From the NCBI RefSeq assembly GCF_963966145.1, contig NC_091050.1, positions 2,046,001-2,110,000 of the forward strand: 64,000 nucleotides of DNA, read 5' to 3'. How positions within the stretch are numbered: the stretch's first letter is position 1; each line of letters starts with the position of its first letter. The position numbers were made by a program, and so were the translations under genes. The stretch is from Tenebrio molitor. Its lineage: Eukaryota > Arthropoda > Insecta > Coleoptera > Tenebrionidae. Positions 61,501 through 64,000 of this stretch are shown here, in pieces. The notes under the pieces were generated by a model, which was not told where the DNA came from, made no database searches, and saw only the letters and a program-made list of their open reading frames with translations.

Positions 61501-63040
61501 GAGGATCGACATGACCTTCTTGCCCTCGCCGTCGCCCCTGTAGAACTGTTCGGCTCTTGTTTTCCCCTGGACAACAGGATCGACAGCTTCGAGATGCGAG
61601 GGGTTGGCGACCACCGCCAGGCGGATGTTCTTGTTGGTGACGCGGTTCAACCGCTCGATGTAGGTCCCCAGGTGGTACTTCACGTCGCCGGAGCCGTCGT
61701 CGGCCGCTTCCAAACCGGCAAACTGAGTGAAGAGCTGGTGGAGGGGCTTGCGACACACGTTGGCCAGCACGTTGAGACGCCCCCTGTGGGGCATACCCAT
61801 AACGATGCTCTCCACGCCCAGCTCGGTCGACTTGTCGATCACGTGCTTCATGGCGGGGATCAAGATTTCGCAGCCCTCGAGACCGAAGCGCTTCTCCGAT
61901 GACCACTTCTTGGCCAAGAACGACTCGAATCTGCGCACGAAATCCCTCGTTTCCGCGGAGGCGAACACAAACCGACCTGGAGGACTTACCCCGTGGCTCT
62001 GGTCAACCTGGCCAAGATCAATCTTTTCTGGTCGGCGCTGATCTCCATCGCACCGGGAGTTTCTAGCCTCTGCCTGATCCAGTTGCACTGCTCCAGACTG
62101 TTGATGAACATGAACTCCACGCCGATGTGTCTGCAATAGGTCAACTCCAACCTCCGAAGGATCTCGCGCAGAGGGAGTTGTTTCTCTTTGCCCCCGATGA
62201 AAGTGGTCGACGGCAACTTAAAAACGCGGTCCATGTCGTCGTCCTCTGCACCAATCACAAATTAATCTCTGACCGTTCTATAACAGCCAGCAACTTTATT
62301 TTACTGGAGCTAATTAAAAATACAATCAAAATAAAGTTGCTCTTATGGTCGTCGTATCGAGCAGCTTGAAACATTTCGAGCATTTTAGAGTGTTAGAAAG
62401 CGAACGAAAGTTAAGGAGAAATAAAAAGAAAACGTCAAAAATTTTGATTAGCAACTACTGATGCACTACAAGGCTCAATACTTATCTGGGACCCATCCCT
62501 CGACAACTCAACCCTCAAAAAAACTCTGTCAAAGTGCAAAGTAAGCCGAGTTTATAGATTAAACTATCCTGGAGGAGTTAGACTCTATAAACTAAGCTTA
62601 CGCGAATAAATTTGTTCTGATCTTACGTTTCATGAACTGCTGGACCTGCCTCTTCAATTCTTCCGAGTAAGTCCTGGACGGGTTGTCTGAGTTAAAAATA
62701 AAACACGCCAAACAAAATTAAACAAGTAAAATAACAAAAAGGATCAAATGAAAAAAAAAAAAAAAACAAATAAAAAGAACAAAAAAGTCATGCTTCGAGC
62801 TGGCGTTGACGGAACGGTTGTCGTTCGGTCAACGTTTCGATCGATCGTCGTTGATTAGTTCGTCGATTAATGTAAACAAGCGAATGTACATATCGTTGAC
62901 GTTTTTCGTTTCTGGTATGTTATGAATTAGTCCTTACCGAAACTGTAATGGGAATAGAGCAATTCCTGGGGCGTCCTGTCGTCCAGATCGGCGCTGTTGA
63001 TGCCCAACGGGTCCAGTTTAGCTATGTGATGTCCTCTGAT
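58503..63040 (-). CDS. OGDH: 2-oxoglutarate dehydrogenase E1 component, partial (5' exons beyond window)
   Basis: Visible constitutive exons are 62938-63040, 61990-62245, 61335-61930, 60571-61282, 59785-60475, 59569-59723 and 58503-58602. They join in frame to about 870 residues, ending ...LLDDAMAL. Drosophila's orthologue is Nc73EF. Family landmarks run in order: VFKLPSTTFIGG, MGMPHRGRLNVLANV, the thiamine diphosphate region with HGDAAFCGQGIVFE and VVNNQIGFTTDP, WRSTFHKDVVIDIVCYRRNG, LSGQDVERGTFSHRHH, FGDFNNTAQCIIDQF and EEHKNQGAW near the end. The first visible exon holds NSADLDDR, resembling the calcium-sensing site of animal OGDH. The enzyme is E1 of the mitochondrial TCA-cycle complex. 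About 150 N-terminal residues (leader and start) are outside the window. Two optional in-frame exons are listed separately. Confidence 0.95.
59375..59482 (-). CDS. OGDH: Optional cassette exon of OGDH (36 residues)
   Basis: This 108-bp exon has an acceptor after TGTTTCAG and a donor GTTAG/GTGAG. It is phase 2 at both ends, so it can be included or skipped between 59569-59723 and 58503-58602 without breaking frame. It encodes a Lys/Pro/Glu-rich stretch (EDKDSRGWFAKLF...PKPPPKPETE). It sits where the conserved RDV-YVGRP junction would be, so the insertion is close to the C-terminus. The broken duplicate at 50237 includes part of it. Confidence 0.6.
62627..62686 (-). CDS. OGDH: Optional cassette exon of OGDH near the calcium-sensing site (20 residues)
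   Basis: This 60-bp exon (DNPSRTYSEELKRQVQQFMK) has an acceptor after AACTCAG and a donor AAC/GTAAGA. It is phase 1 at both ends, so it can be included or skipped between 62938-63040 and 61990-62245. Vertebrate OGDH has alternative splicing in this same N-terminal region that alters calcium sensitivity; the parallel is an inference. Confidence 0.6.
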
Positions 63041-64000
63041 CTAAAATCGAGCCAACACCGCTATCTACACCATGAAATTCTGACAAGTTTCAGTACAGTA
63101 ATGTGACATAAGCGATAGTTGCTCGTGTGTCCTTCCGACCCCTCGCAGAGTAGTAATATAGCAAAGGAAAAATAAAAAACATAAATGTGACATCTTTCGT
63201 TTGTTTTCCTTAAAATTTTGTGCAAAGTCTAGTGCTTCAGGAAATTAATAACTGTTTGATTCCGGTTGAAGACAAAAATACGTTGCGAAATGTGTTTGTA
63301 ATATCGGGCCTTCAAATAAATATATATTTGGAGTAGGTGTAGGTGGCATTCTACTTCTGTTAACAGTGTAAAGTAATTTTTGTAGGTAACCAATAATTAT
63401 TCTCCGGAGGTTACATAGTAAGCTTTTTCCCAATTTCATATTCATATTCCGTAGAGGGGGAATAGGGAGAATGCACTACAAAAATTAAGAATATTTTCTA
63501 ACGTAATTTTATTTCGTTAAAATGTCAAACGTTTCTTGTGTCATTTTCTACGCTGGAAAAATGTTGCAAGCAATTGAATTTCCATAGGTTGCTCTAAATA
63601 TAAATTTATTTGAAGGCCCGTTACTCTGTAATGCCCACTGGCACCACAAATAAAAAAAATAAAAAACAACATGTTCTTGCTATTGTGAGTGTTTATGTCA
63701 AATAGTTTCGTTTTGGCACTACTTTCTACATAAATTATTTACATCTTCTAGATAAATAATTTTTTGTTAAGTGTTTTAGTAAAAGGAAAAATACAACTAC
63801 GCGCACAAATTTTTCTAAATATATCCACATTAGCCTACTGATTATGGTCAATACAACTAAATAAACTACTTTTGCTTCCTTATTTGTTAATTTTTATTCC
63901 CGTTTTAAAATAACCCAAAACTCGCCGATGTTATTTTTTCTTGTTTACATTTCGTGCGTGAAGATGTTTTTTGTGCATTCAAAGGCTTACTGCCTCGACC
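63041..64000. other. OGDH intron or 5' flank to the window edge
   Basis: AT-rich sequence with no exon matching the missing N-terminal part of OGDH and no clear repeat. The next OGDH exon must lie beyond 64000 or be too small to see. Confidence 0.5.

Noticed and set aside
61156..61902. Long plus-strand frame (248 codons) and others antisense to OGDH (59671, 60663)
   Set aside because: These are GC-rich shadows of conserved OGDH exons with no recognisable domains.

Overview
The window is animal nuclear DNA, almost certainly from an insect and probably a beetle. The evidence is a muscle Zasp66 gene, a seven-transmembrane insect odorant receptor, insect-type mobile elements and many introns of only about 45-60 bases. 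There is no bacterial-style gene packing. The species cannot be named from the sequence.

Layout. Bases 1-19495 are one satellite DNA array with a monomer of about 325 bp, about 60 monomers in head-to-tail order. It runs off the left edge and ends at a diverged, inverted satellite-like hairpin. From 19.7 to 22.5 kb there is transposon debris, including a 1.6-kb DNA transposon nested in a non-LTR retrotransposon remnant. From 22.4 to 30.5 kb two tandem minus-strand genes each encode a short GCN2-type eIF2-alpha kinase: a kinase domain plus a HisRS-like region, with no RWD domain and no pseudokinase. After a 2-kb repeat-filled gap comes a complete plus-strand isovaleryl-CoA dehydrogenase gene (32.7-34.9 kb). 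It is convergent with a complete 8-exon minus-strand Zasp66 gene (35.7-45.5 kb), whose introns hold mobile elements. At 49.1-49.6 kb lies a small UPF0728 gene, followed by a broken piece of OGDH. From 50.6 to 53.9 kb there are several transposon fragments and foldback elements. A complete plus-strand odorant receptor gene sits at 54.0-55.4 kb. The right end (58.5-63.0 kb) holds most of the 2-oxoglutarate dehydrogenase E1 gene (OGDH, minus strand), whose first exons lie beyond the window; a decayed UPF0728 copy lies next to it.

How the genes relate. IVD (leucine breakdown) and OGDH (TCA cycle) both act in the mitochondrial matrix, but they are housekeeping neighbours and nothing suggests co-regulation. 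The two kinase genes are a local duplication. The UPF0728/OGDH-3' segment is also duplicated, and the two copies have decayed in complementary fashion. Gene models were built by hand from ORF continuity and GT/AG splice sites. The reading frames close across all exons of both kinases, IVD, Zasp66, the odorant receptor and the visible part of OGDH, which is the main support for those models.
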